Positions 1-13,564 of a stretch of DNA of 64,000 nt are shown piece by piece (positions within the stretch are counted from its first letter, which is position 1; each line of letters opens with the position of its first letter). Made by a program: the position numbers and the translations under genes. The notes beneath the pieces are model-generated. The model did no database searches, had not been told where the DNA came from, and saw only the letters and a program-made list of their open reading frames with translations. The DNA lies in the NCBI GenBank assembly GCA_028564675.1, contig JAOVVO010000013.1, forward strand, positions 1 through 64,000, in the 5' to 3' direction. Source of the DNA: Onchocerca lupi. Lineage: Eukaryota; Nematoda; Chromadorea; Rhabditida; Onchocercidae.

Positions 1-659
1 TATATATGATTTTGTGAAGAAAAATTTTTTTACAAGTCTGATATTAGATAATGATTCTGTAGTAGCATATCTAGGTAATATTTATGTGTATCATAGTGTA
101 ACATAGCTATTATGCCAAAATTATCAATGATTTTGTTGAAATTCTTTCATATTTGATTAGATAACTTTGCAAAAATTTTTTAGAAATACTAGCTTTGGAT
201 ACGATATTGGTACGCTGTGCGTTATGCTACGTATAAATAAGGCTCGCTTTGATTGAAATTTCTTATGCTATTTTATGTCTAACTTTTAGCACCATTATTA
301 GTGGAAGAAACACTGCAATAATATAATTGTTTGAAGTTTAGAACAAAATTACTTTCATATTGTTCGTAGGACATCAGATTGCTCACCAACTGCTGGGATT
401 TTTGTTTAAGTAAAAATCGGACTATAGATTGAAAACTTATGAAAAAACTTGGTTAAGCATATGTTACTAGATACTTTCATCAGAAGCTTTATGAATGAAA
501 GCCGTACTATATCTTGTAAGTCTTTTAGCATTTCGTTCTGAGTCTGATAGCAATTGCATTTTAAATTATTCTTATGGAAAGTCTTTTATGGTTTAGAGCA
601 AAGTATAGAGCAAAGTTCTTTACTCTTCAATCTAAAAAGTTTAATTATTTATACTTTAG

Positions 660-1655
660 TTATTTGGATATTATCCAGAACGACCAAAATATGGTTTATT
701 TGCTAATAATTCATTAGATTTTGAAACAAGTAAAATATGTGGTCAGACATCGAATGCAACAGCTTGCTGCAACGATGATCGAATGTTATTTGCCTGTTTC
801 TCTTTGGTACTGCTTTTTGAGATATTCGAAACTTCAGTCATTTCAGTTATTCCGTCTTATTACTTTATCATCTGAAGGAATGTTTATCTTAAGAAGTATT
901 TCTATATGTCTTGCATAACTTGAGGTCATTGCTTATGTAAAGGTCAATTACCCTAAAAATTATTATGGTTCTTTTAAATTCTCTTAAAAATAATTATTCT
1001 AATTGTTAAAATAAAAAATGAAATTTCACTTTAAATTTAAGGAATATAAGTTTGACGGAAAACTGAAGAAGGAAACAAATAGATGCGAAATTGTCATATT
1101 TAAAATATGATGTATCGACTGAGAAGAAAAAGTATTTCTCAGTCAAATTTTAATTGACATAAGTTTGTTCATTTCAAGGAAAAATATACAAATGTAACGA
1201 TAGTTCAGTACCCAAAATTTGGTTATCCCTATTGCTTCTATCCATTCAATAAACAAGACGGTTATATGCAACCATTTATTATGATCCAGTTGTTCAACTT
1301 GATACCTAATAAGAGAGTAATATTTCGCAGAATCAGTTAGATTCGAATTTTCATATTTTTGCTAAAATCGAAATCTTGTAAACTGAAAGTTGAAAAAATC
1401 TATTTTTTTATATTACATTCATGCTTATAAGATATCGCATTTGCTGGTGTTCTTTAATTATAAATGATAAGATATTAAGTTCTTTTTAATCTTTTTTTTT
1501 CCAACTTTGGTAAAGTTTATCGGTGATTTCTAAAAATGTATCAAAAAAATCGAAATTTGTTACAGACTGGAATAAAATGCGTGCCAACAGCACCGGACCT
1601 CCAAGGAAGATCACTCAAATTATGGTTCGAAATAACATCGAAAAAAAAGAGTTAA
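660..1655 (+). CDS. 3' end of an unidentified cysteine-rich protein gene (partial)
   Basis: Two exons can be argued for: 660-806 and 1566-1655. The first follows an acceptor ending ctttag, is open for 49 codons, and ends at a gtactg donor. Its product is hydrophilic and rich in Cys and Asn, with a Cys-Cys pair in the motif NATACCND. The second follows ttacag, continues in phase 0, has one more Cys, and stops at 1653-1655. An AATAAA signal lies 32 nt past the stop, which supports a terminal exon. Further possible exons lie upstream (about 2-80, 182-231 and 370-411), but I could not join them in one consistent phase. The family is unknown. The clustered cysteines and N-glycosylation sequons suggest an extracellular domain. 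This could also be a chance ORF pair. Confidence 0.35.
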
Positions 1656-1686
1656 CATAAACGAAATTGACTGTTGTGTTTTCGAT

Positions 1687-1692
1687 AATAAA
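1687..1692 (+). terminator. AATAAA polyadenylation signal
   Basis: A canonical AATAAA hexamer lies 32 nt downstream of the proposed stop codon at 1653-1655, inside an AT-rich stretch. This is the usual nematode spacing for a short 3' UTR. It is credible only if the preceding terminal exon is real. Confidence 0.35.
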
Positions 1693-3147
1693 TATTAAAA
1701 TTTTTGATTTATTAAAAATGAAACAATTACGATTTTAATTGACATTTCAACAAAATTTTGATACCGTAATTACTTTCTCCAAGTCATAACTCTCAACACT
1801 TCAATCAAAAAAATCAAACTATTAACTGATAAAATTTCATTATCCATTTTTTTAATACTCTCAGTAATATTATAAGCTGGATTTCCGCAGTGTTGATAAG
1901 ACTTTAAAATTCAATTGAAACTATTATTATCGCTGAAGTTAATTGAAGAGACAATAAATAATAATGAAATGAAATTTATGCATTTAAAAAATCAGTAACC
2001 AAAATCTTTAAACAATTCTCATTTTGACAGATATTGCATGAACTTAAAAACTGCTTAAAAAAGTAAAGGAAATTTTTTGAAATGAATTGCTCGGTATTTC
2101 TTTTTTTTCATTTTTCTTGGATTCAAACGAAAAAAATAACGATTTTAAATTTAAGCAATCCGATGCAGCGTATGAAAAGAACTTCAGACTCTTCTAGGTT
2201 CATTTTTCTGCGCTACAGAACTCGTTTTGAATTGTAATTTGTTAGATTTAACACTGAAGTCTTAAAATCTCGCTGCTTAAGTGAAGATATGGAAATAAAT
2301 GAGGGATTCGGGAATCATTCTAGTTGTCATTATTGTTGCAATCACGTAATTGCTAACTACCATCATTATCATTAATGATATATGTTAGTTATTATTTCAT
2401 ATATTTCATGGCATTGGTACGACATAATTTAGCCTTTCAGCTCAAGAATTTTGCTTTCAAGCGAATAAAATACCATTCATAAATTTTAAAGTGCATCTGT
2501 CTTCATGATATTTCGCTTTCTCACCTTACATTGCTTTCTTTCAAAAGTTTTGTTGAAATGCAGAAAATTGAAAAGTCAATTCTTCGCGATAACATTTATT
2601 TTATGTTACTTATTTACAGCTGTCTACTATCATCATTCAGTTTATCATCAACTTTTTTATATTGAAACTCAGAATTCTCAATATGAAAGTATTGGTGATA
2701 AATTGTATGATGATAGTGATTACTATTAAATATTCTATGAAAAATACTATCTATAACAAGATAATTCTAATTGTTTCATTAGTCAAAAAAATGAATTTAA
2801 AAGTTCAATTAAAATTTCGGTTAAAAAAATATTTAAGTAAAATGATCATTAACATTAAACGACGATTCTTCTTGAGAATCAAGATTTGTTACCACTTTCT
2901 CCATATGCTTTTTATTGTTCATCATAAATTATTTTATTAATCAATTCTATAACATTTATTTCAATTGTAAGCATACTTCTAAACTCGATAGTTTCTTAAA
3001 CGATTTGATTTATTGAATTCATGTTATCTGTCGAAAACTATAGAAAATTAAAATGAAATGGAAAATTCGTTCATGATTACTTAAATTTGATAAAAACATG
3101 AATTTAAAAAAGTATGCTAGAGAAGACCGTACTTTAAAAAGTTTGCT

Positions 3148-3181
<34 letters not shown>

Positions 3182-5925
3182 AAAAAAATGTACTAGAGAA
3201 AAATGTACTTTGAGAAAGGATTTTTTAATTCACATTTCTAAAAAAATTCATATGATCATGCATCTTTTAAAGAGTCACAAATTTGGTTCCTAATTTAAGT
3301 GTTTTTTTTGTTTTATAGAAATTTGATCTCTATTTTTAAATTAATTTGTTTAAGAAAAGACTGCAAAATATGACGCTAATAATTTATAAATTAAAAAAAA
3401 AAAAGATTTTAGAAAACTCAGAATTGCTTAAATGGTTTTATACTGGAAATTAATGATGAAAAAGAATGCAATAAATTGAAATAATAATTATTAAAATGCT
3501 AAAAACATCATATAAATGGCAATTGCGTGTCATTCTCTCCTGCTATGATTCCATGAAGCATACAAACTTTCATTATTTAAAGTAAAGTCAAACTTATCCA
3601 TTCGATGTAAATTATATTCTATCAATCTCCAAATGTATCAAAACATTAGCATAAGTGCTCTCTGTAACCAAATATCAGTAAACGCAGTATCGATATTTGA
3701 TAAAGTGAAATAAATTCTTTAAAATTTATTAGTATAAAGTTTAATTTGACAAAATTCCATGTATCCATCATTAGATTTATTCCTATCGCATAAAACAATT
3801 AAGCAAAGATAGACTTTGCTAAAAATACTATTGAACATCTCCAAGCTAAATTGATTTTTTTAATCATAATAGTTTATCAATTTTCATTCTGCATAAATTC
3901 ATAAAATTTTTGGGAAACTTATTGTAGGGATTTAATATTCATAGAAATTGAAATATTCGATTCATGAAGCAAACCGGAAATAATAGTCTCTTTGACGGAA
4001 CAGTTAATTCAATGGTGATAATTTAAAATGACAATTTAATATCAGTTTTATAAAATCAAACTTTAAAATAAATTTTTAGACACAAGAACTCTTATATAGA
4101 GCTAAATGGTTTAAGAAACAGCACTAATTAATAAATTAGGAAAGACTAAAAATTCAAATTTTCATAAGGAAAGCAGCTAAAGATATAAAATAAATTGGTC
4201 TCAATCATTTCAAAAACGAAAACGAATGGCAGGAACTAAAGTGCGAAAAAAATTGAAAATTTTTGAAATATTAAATTTAGTGAATCAAGTATTGAAAATA
4301 TGGTCAAGGCGAGATTTTGCGCATGAAAAAGTGGGAATAATCGTATTTTACGATTTTTTTTAGCATTTATGCCAATAGTATTTGTTCAATCATCCAATTC
4401 GATGTGAATTCGTCAAGATTATCGAGTCAGTTATGTGAAGATTCATTTATCTCAAACTTTTCCTCAGTTTAATTATTCGTTGCAATCTTTAATTCCAACT
4501 CTGTATCCTGAGAATTTTATTTGCCCTATTTACTCATCTAAACATTACTGTAATTATAGCATATAAATCATTTTTCAATAAATTAACTTAGACCTACGAC
4601 TGATCTACTTACACAATTGTACTTAATTCTTAATTTCTTTTTAAGATTTCAGATTTTTTGGATGAAACTTCCATCTTTTCCTTCTTTCTTTCCTTCTTTT
4701 TTTTTTTTAGAATTCAGTCAAGAAGATTGTTGTACCATCTTTTTTTTTTTTTTAATTTTGTTATTATTTGAAAAATTTGTGGATTAATTTTTGATATAAA
4801 TGCAGCGATGAAAGCATACGAGAAACAATTGATCGAAGACAAAATTACGTCTATTCCATAGCCATTGTTCGCTCGTTTCTGTAATCTTTCTATTACAAGC
4901 GATTGTTAGAGAATATGTATGCAAATTGATCACTGGGTTATTCTCTCCTTTGTCACTCGCAGAATAATTTCTTTGTTTCTAATTTTTTGATTTTCTTCGA
5001 GATGTTGCGTGCAAATGCAATTTTTTTTTTTTTTTTTTGTTTAAATTTCTGAAATATTGAAAAGTGGAAGGGAAATAAAAATTGAACTGAGACGTAAAGA
5101 ATTTTTTGATTCTGAAGAATATATCAGAAAAACGAAATATTAAAATGATGCCACCAGCAATGAAATAATGTAACATAGCGAACAAGTTGTAATCCATTGG
5201 CTGTAAATTTTAATACCGACCTAGAAAAATAAAAGAAATGAAATCGATTATGTAAGTAATTTAATATTTAATTTTTATTTTCGATTTTTAATTTAATTAT
5301 TTGTTAAACTTACACCATTTGTATGCTCACAAGTATAATTGTTACTATGTTTTGTCTTGGTCATTACTATAAACGAAATTTACATTAATAAATCACAAAT
5401 AATTTGACTTCATACCTCCTAACTATCAATGCATTTATAAGAAATGTGATAATTGATTACATTATATGTCGTTTCTTCTGGCATTTATTTCGCTTAGAAT
5501 GAAATTGTGTTGAATTTTGTCGCCGACTGCTAATTAATATTGCGGCAATGATACAATAACATCTGATCATTGCGAGCAGAATAAATAGAGTTAAGAATTA
5601 TTAATGTTTTATTATGCTCAAAAATGTTATAACAAACAAAAACTTTATTATGAAGTATGTTATTTAACATTTCAAATTAAGATTTCAAACTAATACTTCA
5701 TCATACTTTTTCTGATGAATTAATACCCGTAATGATTATTGATAGCATAGTAGATTTTCAACCTAAAAAAAAAAGAAAAAAAATATTAATCTTCTCGTCC
5801 AATAATAAAATCAAAGTCATTCGATGGCAGTTGATGAGCCAATTTAATTCCAAAGTTTAGAAGGAGATTTTCAAGACTCTAATAGCAAGAAGCACCTGGA
5901 TATCAATTTGAAATTCAAATGCGAA
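1693..5925. other. AT-rich intergenic region without recognised genes
   Basis: I see only short ORFs typical of random AT-rich DNA on either strand, plus homopolymer tracts (T-runs around 4690-5040). There is also a 30-nt A-run at 3149-3178 flanked by two diverged copies of a roughly 30-bp sequence. The region between the stop of the minus-strand receptor gene (5926) and the left-edge gene presumably includes the receptor's 3' UTR. AATAAA on the minus strand occurs at 5644-5649 and 5608-5613, about 280-315 nt past that stop. Confidence 0.5.
3149..3178. repeat. 30-nt poly(A) tract between diverged direct repeats
   Basis: A run of 30 A residues separates two related segments at about 3113-3146 and 3188-3221. 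Both contain a ctagaga...gtacttt core. The arrangement resembles a small tandem duplication, or a degenerate target-site duplication around a poly(A) tail. The run length may be imprecise because of sequencing. Confidence 0.5.
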
Positions 5926-8900
5926 TCAGTTTGGATCATCCATTATGTCGTTTGACTCAATCGAATCATCATCTAGCTCTCCAAGTTGCTTCAGTTGTTT
6001 TTGTAATTCCAATAATATACTAGTCTTCTAAGGAAATATATCTTGTTATTCTCATTCAAATCCATAATAACACATATCTTTTGTTTTATATTTTTACGAT
6101 TGTTGTTTAAACAACTGCTAAAATGATATAACAGTAGGAAATATCAAAGAGATCAAATCTCGTATCTGACGTCACTAAAGATTATGTGAGCGAATTTTCC
6201 TTCAAGCAACTGACATATAATCGAAGACAAAATAGTTCAAAAATAGTGTAGTAGTATAGTAGATGAAATATGAAAAGTTGCTCAAGCTTAGTGTCCAATT
6301 GCTGCAAGTTTTATCATAGAAAGTTTTCATAATTCATAGAATGCATATATTTCATCAAATGGACTTACTTGAATTAAACATTGATGTAAAAATACATTCT
6401 CGTCTTCCAAACGTTGCAGATGCTCTCGCCTAAAGCTATTTGTTTGGCTGAAAAATACCTGATTGAAAAGCAATAACAAAAATATGCAAGAAAGAATTGA
6501 AAGATATCAAATTGAAACAAAACTTAATTTTAGAATCACAATTTTCGTATTCAAAAATGATAACTGCGTTTCAGTTAAATGATTAAAAATTTGAGCATGC
6601 TTTTCGTCGTGATAGTTTTGATTGCAATTCTGAACTGCAATCAATAACAAAATTTTGATAAGTTTGAAGAAATTTGAATTTTTTTGTAAATATTCAACAG
6701 TTTACTCAGTATGCTGTGGAGTTTCTTGCGAATCTAATCGTCCATGAGAAGATTTTACTAAACCACGTCGATAGTTTCGTTCAGTGCCTTGAGGATTTCG
6801 GAGAATTTCCACAACCTGAAATTGTTGCAAAAATAAGTGTCTCTGCGTCATACATGATTATTTGAATTGAACTAATAAACACTTCGATATCAAAGTAATA
6901 TTATTTCAATCTTCAAAATCTCAAATGAAAAATTAAATTCGGAATCAATTGATTTAATTTCGTTCTTCTAACATTTATTATCCCAATCAAATAACAAAAC
7001 CATCAATTTCAAAAATTTTCTTTATTAGAAAACTTAGCATTACTAGAAATAGAACTTACTTTTGGAACAAAAACGAGGCAGAGAGTTAGAGTTGTGCAAA
7101 ATATAATAGAAATACTTCCCGTTAAATGTGCTTCATTCACTTGATCCTAAAATGTGATTGCCATCCATGAAAAAAAAAAAAATCTTCAATAATAATAGAA
7201 TCAATAAATTAGTATCAGTAATACGTGATACCAAATTGCTACGTGATTCGAAAACGTGATACGTGATATGATTCAATCCTTTAATTTTCAAATATACCTT
7301 CAATATGTACACGAGCGGAAGACCAAGGACACACGTTACGAAAACACTATAAACAGACATTCCTATATATTTACTGTCATTTAATGCAGGAACATTAACT
7401 CGCCTTGTTTCCCAAGCCAAAAAACAGCCAAGCATCTAGAAATTACATTTGTTAAAATATTTCTTCTCTTCAAGAGAATCAATCATTTAAGATTTAAAAT
7501 GGAAACATTGATAAGGCAATAAAAATAAAGAAAAGTGATAAGAGATTAACCATGAGAAGGCCTTTGAAACCCAAAATGATAGCTTCAAAAATGACGCCAT
7601 TATCACTTCTACAAAGTTCGATTTCTGGCGCTATCATCTTGTTATCTGAATACTGCAACAAATGTTTTATTAAGCAAACAGTTATACTTTAATTACAGAA
7701 AAGCTTTTAAAATAAAAAACTATAATTATATTTGCTGGACATTTCCATCCATTAATTTTGACTAGGATACAGTTAAAATTTTAAAAAAAAAAATTTCAAT
7801 TAACTTTATCGAATCGATTTATTGGATGAAAGTTTTATTCACAAAGCCAAAAAAAAAATTAAGGTTTTTCAAAGTTCGAATAAATAAGACAAAATTGATT
7901 TGATGACAAGAATATATGGATAGACTTACGAATACAGTTAAGTAGTTGATGTGTAATTTGAAAGGTGATATATAAGCCCATAATAGTAATGAAATCAAAT
8001 CAATGAGAACAATGAAGCCGACCAGCATGAATAATTTATAATCTTTGATTGCTTTCTTGTTCATTCGAATATTCTTGAAAATCAGATGAACTCTCCAGGT
8101 CTTTGAGAACATCGATCCGAATGCCAGCGTGAAACCGAGGCTTAATACCCAAGTTTTCACCTGGAATTCGTGCTTCAGATGATGCAAGACTTCTAGTGAA
8201 TGAAAAGATTTGGAGGACATTCATTTTGATTCGCTTGAAAAAATCTTTTTTGATTTTAAAAAGATAAAAGACCAGTTTGTTCCAGTATGAGATGTATCCT
8301 TTTTCATTCGAACTAAATGAAAGAAGCTAAACAAAAAATATTTCAAAAATTCAATATCTTCAAATATTGAGAGGATCATTGTTCGTATTTGAAAGGATAG
8401 GTTAATTCCTCTTCTATCGCTTATCAGTATTAAATGATAATAAAGTTTGAATGAAAGATGGGAAGTAGAAAAGTGATTAAAGTAATTAGCATACATAACA
8501 AAGTGCAACAAAAGTTTCCGCTGAAACGAAACGTGTATCGAAACCAAGCAGGATTACACTGAAGTAAGTACAAATGGAACCTGCTATGATTAAATTGTTC
8601 ATATTTGGCGACGACATTTTGATATACCTGTAAAATAGAATAGAATTTTATTGAGAAATACTAAAAAGCAATATGCGCTTGCATGCATAATATGCAGCAC
8701 TGCACTGCATGCATAATCTGCAGCGCTGTAGTGCATGCATAATATGCAGCACTGTACTGCATGCATGTACACGAATAACTTCTATAAAATGAAGCATTAT
8801 ATTTTACAACAATGAGAATAATGTAAAAATCATTAATTTTTGATTTCAGAGCTGAAATATTTACAATGAAGAATTTTAAATATTTGTGAATTTTGTTGAT

Positions 8901-11900
8901 GTAAAAAAAAAATTCATTTCAGTTTATTTTGAAAAATTATGACATTTAATAACAATTATTAAGAAAATTAAAAATGCTTTCTTATCACTCAAACTTTCTT
9001 ATCGTCAAATTTTCTTATCAAACTCTCTTATCAGTTATGCTTTCTTATCAACTTATACGTCAAATTTACCGATGATTTTGAAATCTGATATTAACGACAA
9101 GAAAGACAACTGCCATTCCTACACCACCAAGAGCAACTAAGGATAGCATTACGAATAGTAGAACTGCGACATGTTGACGTTCACGCACAACAATTGTTGA
9201 ATCTAAAGGCGGTGTCCAATCTAAAAACTTCACGTGAAGACAACTTAATTTCTATTATAAATATTTCAAATCCACATTCGAAAGATCATTCAAAGATCAA
9301 AACCTTACGGCATATTTTGATCAAAATCTTGAATCTTGACAAGTGTCTTAACAAAACTTCTGTTTCATCAGCAATATTCTGCTCGTTGACAGCAAAGGTA
9401 TTTGTCAATACCTTTAAGAGCAGAATTGAGTCTGAGGACGGCTTCTGTGCCATCATATATGCCAAAGTTCACATATGAACCATTCTTCCATTGTAAAATT
9501 TCAACTAAGCCAAGTCGTTCGTTATTTTCAAACTCAACTCGTCCCTAACAAACAACAATTATTTGCACTAATAATGACAAATGTAAACTTGGATTTAACT
9601 TTTTATCACAATTAATGATTATTTCCTGCTAAAACATGAACAATTCTAATGTCACGTATAGTTTAAAGCAAAGAACTTTTTTTTTGCTTACAATCAAAAT
9701 AATATAAGCAATAATAAATTGGTAAGTATATAAGACGGAAGTTGCTAATCTAATAGTGACAAAATCAAAGGGTTAAATGGACAAAGATCAATGATCAGTA
9801 TAAAATCAAAAAAAAAAAAAAAAAGAAAAACAAAGAACTCGTTGTGTACTTACCGTGACGCCAATAAATGACGTGCTGCTGACGGCTTGTTGTAATTCGG
9901 CACTGAGTTTAACCCAATCCGCTGTATCACTTACGTTTGCTATTGACGTGAAGCCATCACGTTTATAGTGAAGTTGCACGACGTGTTCGATGGCTAAAGC
10001 AAGTGTCCAAAGTCCATCATACACATATCCTTTGAAGACACTTTCCGGTAATGATTCGTTTCTAAGATTAAGCTCCGTACGAATTGCTGATACCGTCTAA
10101 ATAATACTTAAATTCACTTCATTTAAGTGATGAAGTGAGTAAATTTGCTTACTTTGATAGATAGCATTTATAAATTTCAATTAATTGAAATGCCTTGAAT
10201 CCAGGTTTTCTGCGTGCTCAAATACAGATAGATACTGATCTAATGATCCAAAATGAACTAACTTTATTGGCAACAGTAAGTCGAGCAAGTCGTTGTGAAT
10301 AGGGTGAGAATTCCACTGCAAAGTGATTTTCGATTACCTGCTCGAGCTCTTCTATTGTACAATTAACATCGGTTAGATTATGCCACCAATCACCTAAATA
10401 TCGAATTTTCCCACATTTCGAACTAGCATATAATTGCCAATAGTCAATATTGTATAGCGCTTAGACAATACTAAGTAAAGTTTATACTTTTTATGAGGGA
10501 GAATAGAGAAATTGACATTCTGCATCAACAGGTTTTGACGAAAATCTTTTAATTATTTGTTGTAATCAATTTAACAGTCAAACATTCTCAATAAAAATAT
10601 AAAATTGAAAGAAGACTTTTGCTGCTAACTTTTAGCAGATATTTGATATTTTTGAGAGAAAAGTGTTTGTTTAAATATTTTTTACTTTAAGAGCGAGAAA
10701 GAATACTCTTTACTTTGTTCCAATTCTTCTATTTAATTAAATAAGTGGACAATTTTACTAAATCATTTTAAGTTTTTTTTTGTTTTTTTGATCTCGACTA
10801 TTGATTTTCTGTAAATTGTACAAGAATTTTTGAAACTTTTGACAATTTATGCTATAACTAATCCTCTAGAGACACTTAAATTCCGTCATGCAATTGCGTG
10901 TTATGAAAGCGTACGGCGACGTATCGCCATCTTGATCCTGAGCTAAATCACGGCAGATCACAGATTTATACTTACTTTTATGATAACCGGGTAATATCCA
11001 TGCATAATTTTCACCGTACATACCCCTTTGATAAGCTTCACATAAAATTCGTACAGCTAATGATTCCGCAAAATCACCGATAAGAATTCGAGCGTCACGT
11101 TTCTAAATAAGAATATGTCAAAGCCAAAGTAATTAAAACGATTATTAGTTTTTTCAAGCTATCTTATCCAAACGATGACTAAAAGAAAACCATTGGAAAA
11201 GATTACTTTTCCTGATTGTAAATTATTTTTGATATTTGATTATTGCTAATTCAATATCGTAAAACTTTAAAACTAATAAAGTTTCTGGGATCAGTCTCCC
11301 ACCCGAAAATGAATGCGATTTATTTTCCAATTTGATCTACTCAAGCAATCAATTATGAAGCTAAAATCAATTGACAAATGAAAACCTTCAGCGCAGCAAG
11401 TTCATAACCAATATTTTCAATCTCATCATGCGTAATCCCAGCAGTATATATTACTTGAACGCCAAATCCATGCTCTAATCGTGTTGTCAATGATTCATGT
11501 GGCTTGAATTGCAAATTATATATTATTTAATAATTTCTCTGCTGATAAGATAAATGGTGAACGAATTTTATCAATGCATTTCAGAAATTTTTAGCCAAAA
11601 TAGACATTGATAATGTGATGGTTCAAAAATGCTGAAGTGTGTCGGAGAGAGGAGAGACATCGAAAATTCTGAAAAGGTGGAAAAAACTTTTAAAATTTCT
11701 CCGATGCCCTCAGTCCAGTGAAGAATGTTGCTGGTAAGATCCAAGATTTTGATTTATGGTTGCATTTAAGAAAACGTACCATCCAACCACTTTCACTATT
11801 TTCAGCGATAGCAAATTATATCGCTGAAAATTGATCTTATTTCAAGTAATTTTTAATTATTTTTAAAAACAAACTAAAATGAGAGTTAAATTTTCATCTA

Positions 11901-13564
11901 ACTTTTTGATTTCCTCTTACCAGTGAAAAACGTGGATCATCGCTTTGCTTCAATGTGCCAACGCGAGTCCAATTAAATTGAAAAATGAGATGACATCGTG
12001 CTAAATTTGAATTCTGATATCCAGGTACCATACGGAAAAACGTTGGATACATCTAGAATTTCAATATAGAAATGCAGAAAACTTCTTAAATGGCAAGTAT
12101 AGCATTATCATTGAAAATTCATTCCAAAAATTCGATTCTTCATTATCACTTGAAATTCTACGAAAGTAGTCTAGCAGAGATATTTTTACATCACTAATTT
12201 AGCTAATTTAATTGTTTAATTTTTAGTATCAATCTGTGATCTTTTTAGATGACAGTAATATTCGCCACCAGGTTTCACAGGTTTAATTTATTACATCTAT
12301 GTACTAATTTTTGACTAATTTTTAAATTGATAAGATCAAACTTCCTGAGCATCTGCGGTTGCAAATTTTGCATGCAATTCGGCATATGATAAATGTAAAA
12401 TATGCCAATACTTGGATGCCATAGCGACAACTTCGTTGACATTTGTGCACGCATCACCGAAAAGTGCAAAAGGTCGTGGATGTGCATTCATCAGCTCGAA
12501 CAGTGCTTTCATACCAAGTGCTGTCTTGCACTATAATTTATGCAATTTCAGTCATGCGCATTTTTTGGTTAGAAATTATTTATAAAATTAAAATCGATCT
12601 TCACTTCGAATTTTGAGAAGGATTTCTTCTGAAATTCTCAAAAAATTGTATTTCTGCAAATATTGTCAGTCATCAGATATTGTTGGCCTATTGCTTCAAA
12701 TATGAAGTTTTTTTTTCTTTAAAAGTTTTTGAAATCAATCAAAGTTTTATAAAGATAAATTGCAGCAATCAATTTAACTAATTTTCAGCTGTCTAATTAG
12801 CAAGCAATTCTCTTTTTTTAAAAATTCATCCAAAGATCCATAAAACGTTTATTCGCATATTCGAGCTAGTTAGAGAAGCAATTAAAATGTTAAGTCTTGA
12901 AGAAACCAAAAAAAATCAGCCAAATTTGTTCAAATCAATCCCATTTTCATTTATTTCTCAGGATTTTTAGTTTTCATTACAAAATTTAATTTTTCAATTT
13001 GAAAATAATCTTTGGAGAATTAAAAGTGCATAATTAAAGAAGCTTAAGAATTAAATGCTCGAATTTCCTGAGATTACTCGGGAAATACCTCATATTCGAA
13101 GCAATAGATAGTATTACCGAGTTTTGCTTTATCAATTAATGAAGAAAGCAAATTTCTTAGAAAATGCTGAAATGAAAGCAAATTTAAGAAGGATCAACTA
13201 AAATTTCTTCAAAATCTCTAAATTAGATTCAAAAATTCGTTTCATCGGAAATGTTCTTTGATCTGAAGTTGGAATGATATTCAGAATATTATTGAATTAA
13301 CGAAACTGATAAAAATGATAATCAGGAAACCTCGGTGTCCTTGAAATGAAGTTTCAAGTAGAAATCGTTGAGAATGCAGGATTGATTGTGAATATGTTCC
13401 AGAGCTATATTAATAGCAGATTCGAGCACTTTTTTATATTGAATTGGCAAGAAAACGCCGATCGGTAACGGTGTTCGATCTACTTGTTTCTGTACTTTTC
13501 GGCATTCTTGGCCATGGCCAGGCCATATTTGTGCAATTAATAATAGACATATCAAGCAATGCAT
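5926..13564 (-). CDS. gbb-2: GABA-B receptor subunit 2 (class C GPCR), complete
   Basis: Exons: 13564-13331, 12530-12342, 12052-11921, 11502-11386, 11102-10976, 10393-10263, 10096-9854, 9544-9412, 9220-9070, 8627-8495, 8160-7930, 7652-7551, 7435-7298, 7146-7060, 6815-6759, 6458-6369, 6027-5926. Phases join to 798 codons plus stop. The ATG was chosen because a signal peptide follows it directly. Next come a Venus-flytrap domain (about 30-430), seven membrane segments (about 453-716) and a C-terminal coiled coil (LQRLEDENVFLHQ, about 745-785). The motifs CFLAWETR, PALNDSKYIG and LCLVFVPK match GABBR2 more closely than GABBR1. In the known family this subunit heterodimerises with GBB-1 at the plasma membrane, carries G-protein coupling and inhibits neurotransmission; the coiled coil would mediate pairing. 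Cysteines fit the TM3-ECL2 disulfide (ALCYVK and ELCRSD). The least certain joins are around the short exon 6815-6759. Confidence 0.95.
7223..7267. repeat. acgtgat-type short repeats in a gbb-2 intron
   Basis: The heptamer acgtgat occurs at 7223, 7241, 7254 and 7261, with irregular spacing, within the 151-nt intron 7147-7297. This may be simple local slippage. No function is evident. Confidence 0.5.
8680..8767. repeat. 26-bp tandem repeat, about 3.4 copies, in a gbb-2 intron
   Basis: Copies are at 8680-8705, 8706-8731 and 8732-8757, with a partial copy at 8758-8767. Each unit starts TGCATGCATAA and contains TGCAGC. It is rich in self-complementary ATGCAT/GCATGC, so the array could fold or bind dimeric factors. 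It lies in the intron 8628-9069 that also holds the TTATC cluster. Confidence 0.85.
8982..9049 (-). promoter_or_regulatory. Cluster of five GATA-like motifs in a gbb-2 intron
   Basis: TTATC (GATAA on the gene's own strand) occurs at 8982, 8999, 9015, 9028 and 9045, about every 16 bp. It is embedded in a degenerate repeat reading roughly actttcttatca. One copy on the minus strand reads ACTGATAAG, the classic nematode GATA-factor site. The cluster sits about 20 nt inside the 5' end of the intron (donor at 9069). It may be only a degenerate minisatellite. Confidence 0.35.

Noticed and set aside
480..518. Small candidate exon between the left-edge exons
   Set aside because: Its only open frame ends in phase 1, which is incompatible with the phase-0 exon starting at 660.
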